Positions 21,377-23,340 of a stretch of 23,340 nucleotides of DNA are shown piece after piece. The translations under genes and the position numbers were made by a program. The stretch is taken from positions 1-23,340 of the forward strand of contig NZ_CAKQVD010000029.1 of NCBI RefSeq assembly GCF_934277605.1, written 5' to 3'. Position 1 is the stretch's first letter; each line of letters begins with the position of its first letter. This stretch comes from an uncultured Anaerotignum sp. (GTDB taxonomy: Bacteria > Bacillota > Clostridia > Lachnospirales > Anaerotignaceae). A model generated the notes under the pieces. It was not told the DNA's origin and searched no databases. It was given only the letters and a program-made list of their open reading frames with translations.

Positions 21377-21565
21377 TTATGCGTCCTTCTTTTCGGAATG
21401 GCAGCTCTTGCTGTGCGCACAGCCGGCACAACCGCCGCCGCATTTCCCTTCATGCTCCATCTTCATAATCTTCGCCTGCTTCTGCATTTTTCTGATATTG
21501 AAGAAAACAAGAAAGAAAATTAAAATTGCAGGAATAATTGCTGTGAAAATTGCTTCTTTTCCCAT
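21377..21565 (-). CDS. Small Cys-rich single-span membrane protein (FeoB-associated Cys-rich type)
   Basis: 62 residues. One N-terminal membrane helix (about 6-22: IFTAIIPAILIFFLVFF), a short basic stretch (NIRKMQKQAKIMK), then a cytoplasmic-type Cys cluster CGGGCAGCAHSKSC (42-55). The layout matches the small proteins called FeoB-associated Cys-rich membrane proteins, though no feoA or feoB gene lies in the window. The cysteines probably bind iron, an iron-sulfur cluster or another metal. AAGGAGGGG lies 6 bases before the ATG. It starts 12 bases after the radical SAM gene, so the two are probably co-transcribed. Confidence 0.8.
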   Translation of the reverse strand: MGKEAIFTAIIPAILIFFLVFFNIRKMQKQAKIMKMEHEGKCGGGCAGCAHSKSCHSEKKDA

Positions 21566-21577
21566 AACAGCCCCTCC

Positions 21578-22732
21578 TTAAATATAATGATCCATATAAG
21601 TATGGAGTTTCTTTTCCCACTCTGTTTCATCTACGATATTTTTCGCCATATCCTCGACAATTTTTTGGTCGCTTTCACGCATCCGCCAAAGCTGCTTCCA
21701 ATCCAGAGGGAAGCCCATGCGGCGTGCCATCTGATATTTTCTCTGCTCCAATTCGGGCAAAGCCAAGAAGGAATCAATATATTCCAGCATCCAAGGCAGA
21801 TCGGTATCCATGTCCCCGTTGACCTCCTGCAAAAGATTGATGATATGGTCACTGGTAATTCTGCCGTTTGCCTTCGTCGGATCAATGTGTGCCAACAGCT
21901 TGCGGATTTCCAAAAGCTTATTCATATCGGTATCCTCTGTCCAGCCGCCTGCATCCCGCACCTCCTCCATCAGAGAGCCGGTGCGCAGCACAAACGTACG
22001 CAGACGCACAAAATTCGGGTTCACCGCATTGATTACCTTTGCCGTTTCAATGGCATTGTCATCGGAAAGCTCCTTGCCGCCCACACCGGGCATAAAGTAA
22101 ATGGAAAGCTCAATCCCCGCCTCACGCACCTTTCTGCCGCCGATGATTTGCTCCTGCTGTGTGCAGCCCTTTTCAATCAAGGCAAGCACCTTATCCGAAC
22201 CAGATTCATAGCCGGAATGGATACGGTCTAAGCCCGCCTCCTTCAGCATTTTATAATCCTCGGGCGTAATTTTCGCCAGTGTGTTCGCTCTGCCGTAGGA
22301 GGTAATTCTCTTAATTTCGGGCAGCTTCACACGCACATAGCGGATGATTTCCGCCAGCCAATCCGCACGCAGACACATGGTATTGGCATCCTGCAAAAAG
22401 ATAGAATTGCAGTCCCCCTCCGTCATCCAACGGAACACCATGTGATAGCACCAACGCTGGTCATCTGTGGTTAAGGTCTGATATTCCCGATTGATTGCCT
22501 CAATATCCCAGCCATCCTCTGTTTTATACTGCAAAATACGGTCACGCAGCTCCGCCATGGTGTCAATATCCTTTTTCACCTCCGCAACGGAACGTGTGTG
22601 GAAATCATATTTTTTATACAGCATACAAAATTTACATCTATTCCAAGGGCAGTTTACCGTTACCCGCAGCAGCAGGCTGTTTGCCTCACTGGGCGGACGG
22701 ATAGGCCCGATTTGAAAAACCATTTCTTCCAT
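21578..22732 (-). CDS. Radical SAM protein with a CX4CX2C cluster motif, function unknown
   Basis: A 384-residue enzyme expected to cleave S-adenosylmethionine at a 4Fe-4S cluster. The cluster motif near the N-terminus is NCPWNRCKFCMLYK: Cys28, Cys33 and Cys36, with four rather than three residues between the first two cysteines. Further on are SIFLQDANTMCL, ITSYGRANTLAKITPEDY, GLDRIHSGYESGSDKVLALI (the Elp3/MiaB-like barrel segment) and LSIYFMPGVGGKEL. It lacks a B12-binding or TRAM domain. The start at 22732 follows AAAGGAG by 8 bases; a frame extending upstream to 22837 has no ribosome site. It is followed 12 bases later by the small Cys-rich membrane protein gene, which suggests a shared redox or metal role. 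No substrate can be named. Confidence 0.9.
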   Translation of the reverse strand: MEEMVFQIGPIRPPSEANSLLLRVTVNCPWNRCKFCMLYKKYDFHTRSVAEVKKDIDTMAELRDRILQYKTEDGWDIEAINREYQTLTTDDQRWCYHMVFRWMTEGDCNSIFLQDANTMCLRADWLAEIIRYVRVKLPEIKRITSYGRANTLAKITPEDYKMLKEAGLDRIHSGYESGSDKVLALIEKGCTQQEQIIGGRKVREAGIELSIYFMPGVGGKELSDDNAIETAKVINAVNPNFVRLRTFVLRTGSLMEEVRDAGGWTEDTDMNKLLEIRKLLAHIDPTKANGRITSDHIINLLQEVNGDMDTDLPWMLEYIDSFLALPELEQRKYQMARRMGFPLDWKQLWRMRESDQKIVEDMAKNIVDETEWEKKLHTYMDHYI

Positions 22733-22775
22733 CGTTGCTTCTCCTTTGCAAATCATACACTCTCTTAACCCTATC

Positions 22776-22803
22776 ATTGTAGCAGATTGGGGAGAAAAAT
22801 CAA
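22776..22803 (-). promoter_or_regulatory. Promoter of the radical SAM / Cys-rich protein operon
   Basis: Minus strand: TTGATT (22798-22803), a 16-base spacer and TACAAT (22776-22781) preceded by TGC (extended -10). The leader would be about 37 bases. Confidence 0.6.
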
Positions 22804-22864
22804 GAGCTTCGCCGTTCCGATTCCATTTTCCTTGCACCTATTCCACATAGAAAATCAAAAGTCG

Positions 22865-22914
22865 CCGATGCGCTTTTTGGTATCCGGCTGGGCGTTTTAT
22901 CCCGATGCGCTTTT
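22865..22914. repeat. 13-base perfect direct repeat before the right-edge gene
   Basis: CCGATGCGCTTTT occurs at 22865-22877 and again at 22902-22914, 37 bases apart start to start and just before the GGAGG ribosome site of the following gene. It could be a regulator site or the footprint of a short duplication. Confidence 0.45.
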
Positions 22915-22934
22915 AACCCCGGAGGCAATACGGG

Positions 22935-23340
22935 ATGAAGGCCACTATATGCGCTACCTTTCCATTGGAGAGCAGACCAATTTTTCCGGCCCTGCAAGCC
23001 CTTCTCCCTATGGCTGCAGGACTTGCCATGTGCGGCCTGTCATCCTATCCTGTGCTTCATATGCTGGCTGCGGTTCCCATATTCCCCTGGTATACGATGG
23101 AACTGTTCTGTATCTATCTGGTTACCTGGCTGATCATGGTTCTGCAAAACCGGATATGCAGGCCGGGCTTCCTGCCTGCGGCCATCAGCAACGGGGTGGG
23201 CGCTGCTTTCCTGGTATATGCGTTTGTGTATGGCATGATGGCTTCCCATCTCTCCCTTGGCGCCATTCGTTTCTTCTCTGCATCGGTCTTTTGTTATAAG
23301 GCGGCATCTGCACTCTATCTATTTATCATCGCTGTGCTTG
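22935..23340 (+). CDS. Integral membrane protein, N-terminal part only (unidentified)
   Basis: The frame is open from ATG 22935 to the right edge (135 codons, no stop), with GGAGG at 22921-22925, nine bases upstream. The product is strongly hydrophobic. After a short N-terminus (about 16 residues) there are roughly four candidate membrane spans: about 17-36 (LLPMAAGLAMCGLS), 40-66 (containing WYTMELFCIYLVTWLIMVL), 82-104 (VGAAFLVYAFVYGMM) and 110-135 (running into the edge). An in-frame stop lies just upstream (22914-22916), so the start cannot be earlier. I do not recognise the family. Alternative frames in this stretch lack both hydrophobic periodicity and a ribosome site. Confidence 0.6.
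   Translation, partial: MKATICATFPLESRPIFPALQALLPMAAGLAMCGLSSYPVLHMLAAVPIFPWYTMELFCIYLVTWLIMVLQNRICRPGFLPAAISNGVGAAFLVYAFVYGMMASHLSLGAIRFFSASVFCYKAASALYLFIIAVL

Noticed and set aside
21377..21565. Evidence for a Feo ferrous iron uptake locus
   Set aside because: No feoA or feoB gene is present on either side; only the small Cys-rich protein type is seen.
22787..23299. Plus-strand open frame of 170 codons at the right edge
   Set aside because: No ribosome site, no coherent hydrophobic or domain pattern, and it overlaps the better supported membrane-protein frame starting at 22935.
1..23340. CRISPR arrays, tRNA or rRNA genes, transposases or prophage genes
   Set aside because: No regularly spaced repeats, cloverleaf-like sequences with CCA-adjacent acceptor stems, or mobile-element proteins were recognised on either strand.

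Overview
The window looks like chromosomal DNA of an anaerobic Clostridia member, probably a Lachnospirales-type Firmicute. The signs are strong AGGAGG-type ribosome binding sites, many sigma-A promoters with extended -10 elements, hairpin-plus-T-run terminators, a glycyl radical enzyme with its activase, and a citrate branch built on a Re-type citrate synthase homologue. I assign it to that group by inference only. I saw no tRNA, rRNA, CRISPR array, insertion sequence, prophage gene or origin.

Layout. 1-1930 (minus): partial miaB (tRNA modification) preceded by a ProX/YbaK-type tRNA deacylase. 2262-3518 (plus): type-2 glycerate kinase. 3696-7204 (plus): a de novo NAD operon nadA-nadB-nadC ending with its probable NAD/niacin repressor niaR. 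7318-8046 (plus): YebC/PmpR protein, closed by a strong terminator. 8132-8608: gene-free AT-rich stretch with inverted repeats and the promoter of the next operon. 8609-12985 (plus): Re-citrate synthase homologue, aconitase and NAD-type isocitrate dehydrogenase, i.e. acetyl-CoA plus oxaloacetate to 2-oxoglutarate for glutamate synthesis.

A bidirectional terminator at about 13025-13067 separates this from a minus-strand module, 17018 down to 13075: XRE-cupin regulator, a pyruvate formate-lyase-family glycyl radical enzyme (GRE) of unassigned substrate, and its ferredoxin-domain activase. This is the most interesting part of the window. The GRE active-site segment reads G-C-V-V-P-H, lacking the glutamate of the eliminase-type GREs, and the regulator leader carries well-formed inverted repeats. 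Next on the minus strand are coaBC (CoA synthesis), a two-repeat DUF4397 protein and a CBS/CorC-domain membrane protein without the usual DUF21 domain. A plus-strand TIM-barrel protein of unknown function follows, its -10 box centred in a perfect palindrome. Last are a minus-strand pair (a radical SAM protein with a CX4CX2C cluster motif and a 62-residue Cys-rich membrane protein) and, at the right edge, the start of an unidentified plus-strand integral membrane protein.

Metabolically the window is mostly cofactor and central-carbon housekeeping (NAD, CoA, 2-oxoglutarate, tRNA quality) with one accessory glycyl-radical catabolic module.
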